Source: Paraburkholderia bannensis NBRC 103871 (GTDB lineage: Bacteria > Pseudomonadota > Gammaproteobacteria > Burkholderiales > Burkholderiaceae). From it: DNA of 64,000 nt. The stretch covers positions 62,001-126,000 of the forward strand of contig NZ_BAYA01000001.1 in assembly GCF_000685015.1 (NCBI RefSeq), given 5' to 3'. The notes under the pieces are model-generated. The model had not been told where the DNA came from. It searched no databases and saw nothing but the letters and a program-made list of their open reading frames with translations. The position numbers and the translations under genes are program-made. Position 1 is the first letter of the stretch; each line of letters opens with the position of its first letter. This document shows positions 56,333-63,403 of this stretch, one piece after another.

Positions 56333-56351
56333 TTAAGGATTTTCTGAACGG
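56333..56351. promoter_or_regulatory. Palindromic AGGAWWTCCTGA element, copy D
   Basis: TTAAGGATTTTCTGAACGG, with one mismatch in the right half (TTCTGA for TCCTGA). Unlike copies A-C it has no gene start 100-120 bases downstream. Confidence 0.5.
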
Positions 56352-56426
56352 CGGTTAGAAGCGGACATTTCAGCTTCGCCATTGTAAAAATAAAATGTCG
56401 ATAATTTATGTTATGTAAAATCACAA

Positions 56427-56455
56427 AAACGGGCGAAAAACCTGCTCTCGCCCAG
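56427..56455 (-). terminator. Terminator of the Fur-family gene
   Basis: On the minus strand GGGCGA and TCGCCC pair around an 11-base loop and are followed by GTTTTTGTG, starting about 25 bases after the gene stop. Confidence 0.65.
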
Positions 56456-56478
56456 CCAGCCTGACTTCCCGGCTAGCC

Positions 56479-56952
56479 TTATTGCGCCCCTCGGGCTATC
56501 GCATGCGCCTTCACGCTGCGGCCACCTGCCTCCAGCGCTGCCTCGCATTGAGCGCAACGTCCAAAGATAACCAGGCTCGCGCTCGTATAGCTGAACTCGC
56601 GCGCAGCCGCGATCGTGGCGTGCTGCATTTCGAGTTCGCTGTCGTCGATATCGCGGATCGTGCCGCAGTCGTTGCACACCAGATGCGAATGACGCGTGCC
56701 GCGGTTGAGTTCGTACACGACGCGCTGCTCGCCGATCCACGCGTTCGTAATCAGCCCGGCTTCCAGCAATTGCGCCAGCGCACGATAGACGCTCGCCAGG
56801 CTGCATTGCTCGGTGTCCGGCGGGACGCGCCGGAACACCTGATCGGCGGTCATGTGTTCAGTCGGGAATTCGTGAAACAGCTGTAGGACGGCGACGCGAC
56901 TCGACGTCGGACGCATACGGGCTCGCTTCAGATCGGCGTAAATCGCTCTCAT
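56479..56952 (-). CDS. Fur family metal-responsive regulator
   Basis: A 157-residue Fur/PerR/Zur-type repressor. The winged helix (about 10-85) includes RMRPTSSRVAVLQLF and SLASVYRALAQLLEAGL. The dimer domain has His88 and His90 in HSHLVCNDCG, the structural zinc cysteines Cys93/Cys96 and Cys133/Cys136, and an acidic DIDDSELE stretch. Length and motifs do not separate Fur, PerR and Zur. A Fur-box-like site lies in the divergent promoter region. It is shorter than, and probably additional to, the main Fur. Confidence 0.92.
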   Translation of the reverse strand: MRAIYADLKRARMRPTSSRVAVLQLFHEFPTEHMTADQVFRRVPPDTEQCSLASVYRALAQLLEAGLITNAWIGEQRVVYELNRGTRHSHLVCNDCGTIRDIDDSELEMQHATIAAAREFSYTSASLVIFGRCAQCEAALEAGGRSVKAHAIARGAQ

Positions 56953-57090
56953 TACATCGGATACAGTTTCGGAGTCAGGCGACAGTCTCGTCGGGGCTTG
57001 CTTAAGGCTTGCTTAAGTCCCCGCGTCGCGATGCGATTTGCTCGCGCCGATGCTTTACGCGACATTTCCTTGCGGTTAGCATACGGTTAA

Positions 57091-57109
57091 ATGTAAATGA
57101 TTCGCATTT
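57091..57109. promoter_or_regulatory. Fur-box-like site
   Basis: ATGTAAATGATTCGCATTT; read on the other strand it is AAATGCGAATCATTTACAT, very close to the ATGCGAATCATT form of beta-proteobacterial Fur boxes. It lies 42 bases before the start at 57152 and 139 bases from the Fur-family gene start. Confidence 0.65.
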
Positions 57110-57151
57110 GCAAAGTCGACTACGACTGACCTTCTATTCCTATACTCATCA

Positions 57152-57978
57152 ATGCTTGCCAAGCTAACGACTCACGCCTCGAACCGCCTTTTTCCGCGCA
57201 CCCATGCTGCCGCGCCGTTGCGCCGCCTGGCGATCGCCGCAGCCTTCGTTGCACTGGGTGCACCGATGCTCGCGCCGGCCCATGCGCAGCCGCAGCTAGC
57301 GAGCAAGCACCCTCCACCGCCCGGCTGCTCGCTGCAAAGCCCGTTGTCTGGTACGTCACGCGTCTCGCGCACGCCGATCGCGCCGAGGACGACAAGGTTC
57401 GCGCGCACCTCGAATCGCTTGGCTTCGCGGTGACGATGGTCGATCAATCGGCGCCGGTCGTCGATGCGCGCGGCGCCCAGCTCGTCATCATTTCGTCGGT
57501 GGTGAGCGCGCGCGACATGGTCGGCACCGCGTATCGCGACATCGGCGTGCCGTTGCTCACGTGGGAGTCGGATCTGTTCGATTCGCTGCGTTTCACGGGC
57601 CAGCGCAAGGGCGTGGATTTCGGCGAACTCGCCAAGGAGCATTACGTCAACGTCGTGAATGCGCCGAGTCCGCTCGCGGGCGGCGTCGCGGCGGGCAAGC
57701 GCTGGGTTTATCCGCGCGATGGCGAGATGGGCTGGGGGCGTCCGGCGCCGGGGGCGACCGTGGTCGCCACGGTTCCCGGCGAGCCCGACCACGCGGTGCT
57801 GTTTGGCTACGAAAAAGGCGCGACGATGGATTACGACTTCATCGCGCCGGCGCGGCGCGTGGCGGTGTTTCTCGGCAACCGCAGCTTCGAACATCTCAGC
57901 GCCGATGGCCAGTCGATGTTCGACGCCGCCGTGCAATGGGCGCTCGCGGGCGCGCAGGTGGACGCCCGCGAACCCTGA
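57152..57978 (+). pseudogene. Secreted ThuA-like protein gene, frameshifted
   Basis: Two overlapping frames make one protein only if a frameshift is allowed. The first frame (57152-57433) gives a clear signal peptide (LRRLAIAAAFVALGAPM, then AHAQ) and then turns into nonsense. The next frame, readable from about 57290 to 57978, continues in family-like sequence (KPVVWYVTRLAHADRAEDDK, GFAVTMVDQS, then LVIISSVVSARD, DIGVPLLTWESDLF and AVFLGNRSFEHLS). The shift lies at about 57285-57310 and equals one lost base (or two gained). It may be a true inactivation or an assembly error. The domain resembles ThuA/glutamine-amidotransferase-like extracellular domains. A Fur-box-like site is just upstream. 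Confidence 0.65.
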
Positions 57979-57989
57979 GCCCCTGAGCC

Positions 57990-58568
57990 TTACCGCGGCG
58001 CGTTCACCACGACGTACTGCACCTGGGCGCCGACGTATTGCGGCTGATACCACGTCTCGCCGCACTGCTCGTACGTTGCGCCGCCGACCACGATCGTCGT
58101 GCATGCAGGCGGCAGGGTCGCGACCATCGATCCGACCACGGCTGCGGTGATGCCAACCGTCACCGCAGCGGCGACTGGATCGACGTACCAGCCGCCGCCC
58201 CAGTATCCGGGCGGCGGAGGTGGTGGAGGCGGCGGCGCGGGAGGATGCGGCCCAGGGCCTGGCGGCGGCCCCGGTGGATGCGGCTGCGGCCCGGGCCCAG
58301 GCCCAGGCGGATGGGGATTCGGATTCGGATTTGGCTGCGGCGCTGGGGGATGCGGCTGCGGCCCGGGCTGTCCGCCGCCGTGATACTCACCGCCCCCGTT
58401 AAATCCCGGCCGCGTCGGCATCTGTGTGCCGCCGCCGAAGTTCCCACCCATCGGATGGATGCTCGTGCGCGCCATGCCGCGAAACGCCAGCGCCTCACCC
58501 GAGGCCAGCGTCACCGACACCGCGAGCGCCGCCGCGATCACCCGTTGCGCAGAGTTGCCGTTCATCAT
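57990..58568 (-). CDS. Secreted proline/glycine-rich protein
   Basis: A 192-residue protein with a signal peptide (cleavage near ALA-F, residue 28). The central region (about 55-120) is almost only Pro, Gly, His and Asn, including an (Asn-Pro)n run and nine consecutive prolines. The C-terminal domain has a hydrophobic Gly/Val segment (AAVTVGITAAVVGSMVA) and two cysteines (LPPACTTIVV, YEQCGETWYQ). The start overlaps the upstream DUF2092 lipoprotein stop (ATGA type), so both are one operon. Probably cell-envelope associated; function unknown. Confidence 0.8.
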   Translation of the reverse strand: MMNGNSAQRVIAAALAVSVTLASGEALAFRGMARTSIHPMGGNFGGGTQMPTRPGFNGGGEYHGGGQPGPQPHPPAPQPNPNPNPHPPGPGPGPQPHPPGPPPGPGPHPPAPPPPPPPPPGYWGGGWYVDPVAAAVTVGITAAVVGSMVATLPPACTTIVVGGATYEQCGETWYQPQYVGAQVQYVVVNAPR

Positions 58569-59479
58569 TCGGCCTCCTCATATGGCGAACGATCCGCGGG
58601 TTTGAGCGCGATCTCGCGCGCCCCGGCACGCGCATGAAACACGAATGTCGAAGGCGCGAACAACGGGTTGAGCTTCCAGTGATACGTGACCTCGTGGCGC
58701 GGGCGTGAGGTCTGGGTCGTATCGGTGATGATCATTTTGCACGGCAGCGGCCGGCGGCCCGTTTCGATCCACAGCTCCCAGTCCGCACCGCTTTGCCGGT
58801 ACGCATAGTGCGTGCAGCTGCGCTTGTCGACTTTCTCCACGCCGATGATCTGCGCCGCCTGGATCGACTGATCGTCGGGCTTGCCGTTGCCCCAGTAGAA
58901 CAGGTCGGCAAGCGGCGCTTCGATATGCCAGTTGCTGGCGAGATCGTGAACCAGTCCGTCGAGCGTCGGCGGCGCGTCCTGCCGCGCGTAGAAGCCCTTT
59001 TTCTGGTTGTAGATCGTGAAACGGCGACCGTCGTAGACCATGCCGCGCACATTGCCGTTACCCGTGATGTCGGCGCGCAGGCGGTTGGGTCGCTTCACCT
59101 TGAGCACCGTGTGGTGCAACAGCGCGGCGTTCTGGCCATTGTCGAGCACGACATCGGTGGCCGTATCGGCATCGACTTCGAACGCGTGCAACGTGCGCAG
59201 GTACGCGCCCATCGCATCGAGCGCATCGGTTGCGTGCGCATCGATCGCGCTCGACGCGCCGCCGTTGCCGTTATTGCCGCTCGCGTCGGCGCCGAGATCG
59301 TTGAGCGGCGACGGCACGTTCGACTGCGCCGGCACATGTTCGTGGAAGGGCTCCTGATGCGCGCAGCCCGCGAGTGTCATGGCGCCCAGCAGCGCCGTGG
59401 ACAGCGAGAGAGCGAGCTTCGTGCCGAACCTGCAAGGCAACGTGCGCGCAGTGACTCCAGGGAAGACTCTTTTGTTCAC
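58565..59479 (-). CDS. DUF2092 lipoprotein
   Basis: A 304-residue lipoprotein with lipobox LAGC ending at Cys39. An Asn/Gly-rich linker (about 60-80) leads to a DUF2092 domain (about 85-300): DALDAMGAYLRTLHAFEVDA, VKRPNRLRADI, YDGRRFTIYNQKKGFYA. The fold resembles LolA/LolB-type lipid-binding beta sheets. Coupled to the Pro-rich protein by a four-base overlap. An outer-membrane lipid or surface role is inferred. Confidence 0.85.
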   Translation of the reverse strand: MNKRVFPGVTARTLPCRFGTKLALSLSTALLGAMTLAGCAHQEPFHEHVPAQSNVPSPLNDLGADASGNNGNGGASSAIDAHATDALDAMGAYLRTLHAFEVDADTATDVVLDNGQNAALLHHTVLKVKRPNRLRADITGNGNVRGMVYDGRRFTIYNQKKGFYARQDAPPTLDGLVHDLASNWHIEAPLADLFYWGNGKPDDQSIQAAQIIGVEKVDKRSCTHYAYRQSGADWELWIETGRRPLPCKMIITDTTQTSRPRHEVTYHWKLNPLFAPSTFVFHARAGAREIALKPADRSPYEEAE

Positions 59480-59884
59480 GTCGTCTCCTGACTGAAAGTT
59501 CGCCTTGTCCGGCTGCTGCTCTTCACTTTTGCCCGCTGCCCCGTCATTCGAGCGAGGCAGAAAAAGCAGGCAACGGCCGGCGAAGTGCGCGACGCTTCAA
59601 GGAGATAACGCAGTGATGACGCGCGCTTCGTATTGTCGAGCTTAGCAGCGTCCAGACCGCTCCGTCACATGAATGCGCCACTGGGCGCACCGGTTTTTTC
59701 GAGTGGCGCGTCCAGCAACGATCCCGCTCGCCACGCTCGGTGAAAGCCCTGGTCGGATCGTCGATTTCGCCGCTGTATCATTCGCATGAAATTTATAGAA
59801 CGCCGTTCTATCAGATAGAACGGCAAGAGACGGCAGGTGCATTGCGCGCCGCCAAACCGTAGCCCGTGCTCAGGAGGAGCCACC
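59480..59884. other. Divergent intergenic region with IclR-type operator
   Basis: About 405 bases between the DUF2092 lipoprotein and the MFS operon. The right part carries the three half-sites at 59795-59824. The left part (59480-59790) shows no gene, RNA or clear repeat. Confidence 0.6.
59795..59824. promoter_or_regulatory. Triple 10-bp half-site, candidate IclR-family operator
   Basis: ATAGAACGCC (59795-59804), its inverted partner (59802-59811, reading ATAGAACGGC on the minus strand) and a direct third copy ATAGAACGGC (59815-59824). The inverted pair and the third copy 20 bp from the first match the layout of PcaU/PobR sites. It lies 61 bases before the MFS start, and an IclR regulator is encoded at the operon's far end. 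Confidence 0.72.
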
Positions 59885-61327
59885 ATGTCCAGTCTGCCGC
59901 TCGACGCGACTCACGCGTCGTCCCGCGACCCTGCCGCGCACGGCGACGCGGCGCAGATCAACGCGCGTATTGACCGCCTGCCCGCCACCCGCGCGGTCTG
60001 GACGCTCGTGCTGCTGCTCTCGTTTGGCGGCTGGTTCGAGTTCTACGATCTGTTCTTCACCGCCTACGTCGGGCCGGGGCTCGTCAAGAGCGGGCTTTAC
60101 TCGACGACCACCGCATCGTTCTTCGGCTTTTCGGGGCTGGGCGCGTTCGTGGCGGCATCGTTCGCGGGGCTGTTTATCGGCACGTTCTGTTTCACGGGGC
60201 TGGCCGACCGCTATGGCCGGCGCACGATGTTCACGGCCTCGCTGCTCTGGTATTCGGCGGCCACCTTCGTCATGGCGATGCAGACGTCCGCGCCCGCCAT
60301 CAATCTGTGGCGGCTGATCGCGGGCATTGGCGTCGGCATCGAACTCGTCACCATCGATACCTACGTGAGCGAACTCGTGCCGCGGCACATGCGCGGACGC
60401 GCGTTCGCATTCGTGCATCTCGTGCAGTACACGGCGGTGCCCTCGGTCGCGCTGCTCGCGTGGTGGTTCGTGCCGCGTACGCCGCTGGGCTTCGACGGCT
60501 GGCGCTGGGTGGTGATGTTCGGCGCGTGTGGTGCGCTGATTGCCTGGGCGATCCGCCGCCGCGTGCCGGAAAGCCCGCGCTGGCTTGCGCAGCGCGGTCG
60601 TCACGAAGAAGCCGCGCGCATCCTGACGAAGCTCGAAGCCAAAGTGGAAGCGCAGTATGGGCGCCCTTTGCCAGCGCCCTCAACCGACGCGGCGAGCGTG
60701 ACCCCGCAGGCGCACACCAAAGCCCGTTTCGCCGAGATCTGGCAGCCGCCGTATCGCCGCCGCACGATCACCCTGCTCGTCTTCAACCTGTTTCAGGCGA
60801 TTGGCTTTTACGGCTTCGCGTCCTGGGTGCCCACGCTGCTGGTTTCCAAGGGCGTGACGGTCACGCATGGCCTGCTCTATTCCTTCGTGATCGCCGCGTC
60901 GAACCCGTTCGGCCCGCTGATCGGCATGGCCATCGCCGACCGCATCGAGCGCAAGACGCTCATCGTGCTCGCGGCGCTTGCCATCGCGGTATTCGGCTCG
61001 CTGTTCGCCTTCCAGACGTCGCCCGCGATGCTGATGGTGCTGGGCGTGCTCATCACGCTTGGCGGCACGCTGCTGTCGGTCGGTTACCACGCCTATCAGG
61101 TCGAGCTCTTTCCCACTCGCATGCGCGCCACGGCGGTGGGCTTCGTCTATTCGATGTCGCGGCTGTCCGCGATGTTCTCGGGTTTCATGATCGCGTTCGC
61201 GCTGCGCCATTTCGGCGTTCCCGGCGTGTTCGCGCTGATTACCGGAGCGATGGTCATGGTGATGGCGGCAATCGGCCTGTTTGGGCCGCGCACCAACAAC
61301 CGCTCGCTCGAATCGATTTCCCAATGA
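59885..61327 (+). CDS. MFS transporter (carboxylate/sugar-acid porter type)
   Basis: A 480-residue transporter with about 12 membrane segments. The first has FGGWFEFYDLFFTAYVGPG, and GLADRYGRRTMF and RRRVPESPRWLAQRGR mark the sugar-porter/MHS family loops. A soluble loop (about 240-290) lies between the halves. GGAGGAGC precedes the ATG at 59885. First gene of an operon with a CoA transferase and a citryl-CoA-lyase-like enzyme, so it probably imports their organic acid. Confidence 0.92.
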   Translation: MSSLPLDATHASSRDPAAHGDAAQINARIDRLPATRAVWTLVLLLSFGGWFEFYDLFFTAYVGPGLVKSGLYSTTTASFFGFSGLGAFVAASFAGLFIGTFCFTGLADRYGRRTMFTASLLWYSAATFVMAMQTSAPAINLWRLIAGIGVGIELVTIDTYVSELVPRHMRGRAFAFVHLVQYTAVPSVALLAWWFVPRTPLGFDGWRWVVMFGACGALIAWAIRRRVPESPRWLAQRGRHEEAARILTKLEAKVEAQYGRPLPAPSTDAASVTPQAHTKARFAEIWQPPYRRRTITLLVFNLFQAIGFYGFASWVPTLLVSKGVTVTHGLLYSFVIAASNPFGPLIGMAIADRIERKTLIVLAALAIAVFGSLFAFQTSPAMLMVLGVLITLGGTLLSVGYHAYQVELFPTRMRATAVGFVYSMSRLSAMFSGFMIAFALRHFGVPGVFALITGAMVMVMAAIGLFGPRTNNRSLESISQ

Positions 61328-61358
61328 TCTGAAAACCTGAAAAGAGGCTGGAATAACG

Positions 61359-62555
61359 ATGTTGCCTTTAGCTGGAGTACGCGTTCTCGATCTTTCGAAC
61401 GTCCTGGCCGGCCCGTTCTGCGCCTATCAACTGGCGCTGCTCGGCGCCGAAGTCACCAAGGTCGAGCATCCCGAAGGCGGCGATCTCGCGCGCCGCCTGG
61501 GTGCGGACAAGGACGCCGCCGCCCGCAACATGGGCGCGTCCTTCGTGGCCGTGAACGCGGGCAAGCGCTCGATCACGCTGAACCTCAAGGATGCGCGCGG
61601 CAAGGCGATCCTGCGCGATCTCGTGAAAGACGCCGACGTGCTGGTCGAGAATTTCCGCCCAGGCGTGATGGATCGACTGGAGCTGGGATTCGATAAGCTA
61701 TCCGAATTGAATCCGCGCCTTGTCTACTGCGCGATTTCGGGCTTCGGCGAAAGCGGCGAACTCGCGCCGCGCCCCGCTTACGACCAGATCATCCAGGGCA
61801 TGGCCGGTGTGATGAGCGTGACCGGCGACGCGCACAGCGCACCGCTGCGCGTGGGCTATCCCGTCTCGGACACCGTAGGCGGCCTCACCGCTGCATTCGG
61901 CATCTGTGCGGCGCTGGTCGATGCACGCACGAGCGGACGTGGCCGCAGGATCGATGTCTCGATGCTCGAAGCGACGCTTGCGACCATGGGCTGGGTCGTG
62001 TCGAACTACCTGAACGCAGGTGTCGAGCCCACGCCGATGGGCAACGAAAATTTCACCGCCGCGCCCTCGGGCACCTTCGCGACGGGCGACGGCCTGCTCA
62101 ACATCGCCGCCAACGAAACGCGTCAGTTCGAGAGCCTGTGCGACGTGATCGGCCGCGCCGACCTGCCGCGCGATGAACGGTTCGCCGCGCGCCATCTGCG
62201 CAAGCAGCATCGCGCCGAACTCAAGGCCGAGATCGAAGCCGCCCTCGCCGCCGACAGCGCCGCGAACTGGGAAACGAAGCTGCTCGCGCGCGGCGTGCCC
62301 GTGGGCCGCGTGCTGACGGTGCCGCAGGTTCTCGCGCATCCCCATCTGGCCGAGCGCCGCTTCGTGCGCGAATTCGCGCCGGCGCACGGTGAAGCCGCGC
62401 AACGCGTCACGCGCGCGGGCCTGTGCCTGGGCGACGCCGATGCCGCGCCCTCCTCGCCTGCACCGACGCTCGGCGCGCACACGCGCGAAACGCTCGCACA
62501 ACTTGGCTACGACGCCGCGCAGGTCGAAACGTTGCGCGCGCAAGGAGTGATCTGA
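61359..62555 (+). CDS. CaiB/BaiF (family III) CoA transferase
   Basis: A 398-residue enzyme that moves CoA between acids. It has VRVLDLSNVLAGPFCAYQLA at the start, GAEVTKVEHPEGGD, KRSITLNLKDARGK and YDQIIQGMAGVMSVTG with Asp142 at the position expected for the catalytic Asp. The partner acid is unknown, but the neighbouring lyase suggests a citrate-like or related hydroxy acid. 31 bases after the transporter, two bases before the lyase. Confidence 0.94.
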   Translation: MLPLAGVRVLDLSNVLAGPFCAYQLALLGAEVTKVEHPEGGDLARRLGADKDAAARNMGASFVAVNAGKRSITLNLKDARGKAILRDLVKDADVLVENFRPGVMDRLELGFDKLSELNPRLVYCAISGFGESGELAPRPAYDQIIQGMAGVMSVTGDAHSAPLRVGYPVSDTVGGLTAAFGICAALVDARTSGRGRRIDVSMLEATLATMGWVVSNYLNAGVEPTPMGNENFTAAPSGTFATGDGLLNIAANETRQFESLCDVIGRADLPRDERFAARHLRKQHRAELKAEIEAALAADSAANWETKLLARGVPVGRVLTVPQVLAHPHLAERRFVREFAPAHGEAAQRVTRAGLCLGDADAAPSSPAPTLGAHTRETLAQLGYDAAQVETLRAQGVI

Positions 62556-62557
62556 AC

Positions 62558-63403
62558 ATGACAAACGAAACGAAGAACGCCGACCTCGCTGCGCTGTGCG
62601 CCGACTACTGGAGCACCTCGATCATCGACATCCACCCCGGCTCGATTGCCGTGCGCGGCTATCCGATCCAGGAACTGATCGGCCGCGTGAGCTTCCCGCA
62701 GATGATCTGGCTGATGCTGCGCGGCGAACTCCCAGGGGACGATGAAGCCGCATTGCTTGAAGCAGCGCTGGTCGCTTCAGTGGATCACGGCCCGCACGCG
62801 CCGTCGATTGCAATTTCGCGCATGGCGACGAGCTGCGGATTGCCGCTGAACGGCGCGATGGCTTCGGCGCTCAATGCGCTCGATGACGTGCATGGCGGCG
62901 CAGGCCAGCAGGCGGTCGAACTCTATGCGTCGATTGCCGCGCTGCTGGACGCAGGCCGCACGCTGGACGAAGCCGTCGAAACGGGCGTCGATGCCTTCAT
63001 CGCCGAACACGGGAAGTACCTGCCGGGCTTCGGCCACCGCTTTCATCCGGTCGATCCGCGCGCGCGCCGCCTGCTGGAAATGGTCGATGCGCGCGTGGAA
63101 TCGGGCGTTATCGGCGGGCGCTACGCGCTGATCGCGCGCGGCGTCGAGGCGCTGCTGAAGAAGCGCAAGGACAAGCCGGTGCCCATGAATATCGACGGCG
63201 TCACCGCCGTGATTTATGCCGAACTGGGCTTCGCGCCCGAACTTGCACGCGGCGTCTTCTGTCTGTCGCGCGCCGTTGGCATTCTGGCGCACGCGTGGGA
63301 GCAGCGCGGGCGCGGGGAGCGCAACAAAGGGCCGATGCCGCGCCAGATGGCCTATGCGTACACAGGCCCGGCGCGCCGCCACCTGGACGGAACGCAGCGC
63401 TAG
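62558..63403 (+). CDS. Citryl-CoA lyase / short citrate-synthase-like enzyme
   Basis: A 281-residue protein of the citrate synthase superfamily, much shorter than the about 430 residues of true citrate synthase. The catalytic set is kept: His112 (DDVHGGAGQ), His160 (GFGHRFHPVDPRA) and Asp213 (NIDGVTAVIY). This short form is usually annotated citryl-CoA lyase and would cleave an activated acid to acetyl-CoA and an oxoacid. Starts two bases after the CoA transferase stop. The exact substrate is not settled by sequence. Confidence 0.88.
   Translation: MTNETKNADLAALCADYWSTSIIDIHPGSIAVRGYPIQELIGRVSFPQMIWLMLRGELPGDDEAALLEAALVASVDHGPHAPSIAISRMATSCGLPLNGAMASALNALDDVHGGAGQQAVELYASIAALLDAGRTLDEAVETGVDAFIAEHGKYLPGFGHRFHPVDPRARRLLEMVDARVESGVIGGRYALIARGVEALLKKRKDKPVPMNIDGVTAVIYAELGFAPELARGVFCLSRAVGILAHAWEQRGRGERNKGPMPRQMAYAYTGPARRHLDGTQR

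Larger units (their letters stand above)
56093..56478. other. Intergenic region with hairpin and orphan palindrome copy
   Basis: About 385 bases between convergent genes. It holds a strong hairpin (56142-56173), about 160 bases with no recognisable content, palindrome copy D (56333-56351), an AT-rich run (56380-56430), and the fur-family terminator (56427-56455). No protein gene is seen; a small RNA driven from copy D is possible. Confidence 0.6.
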
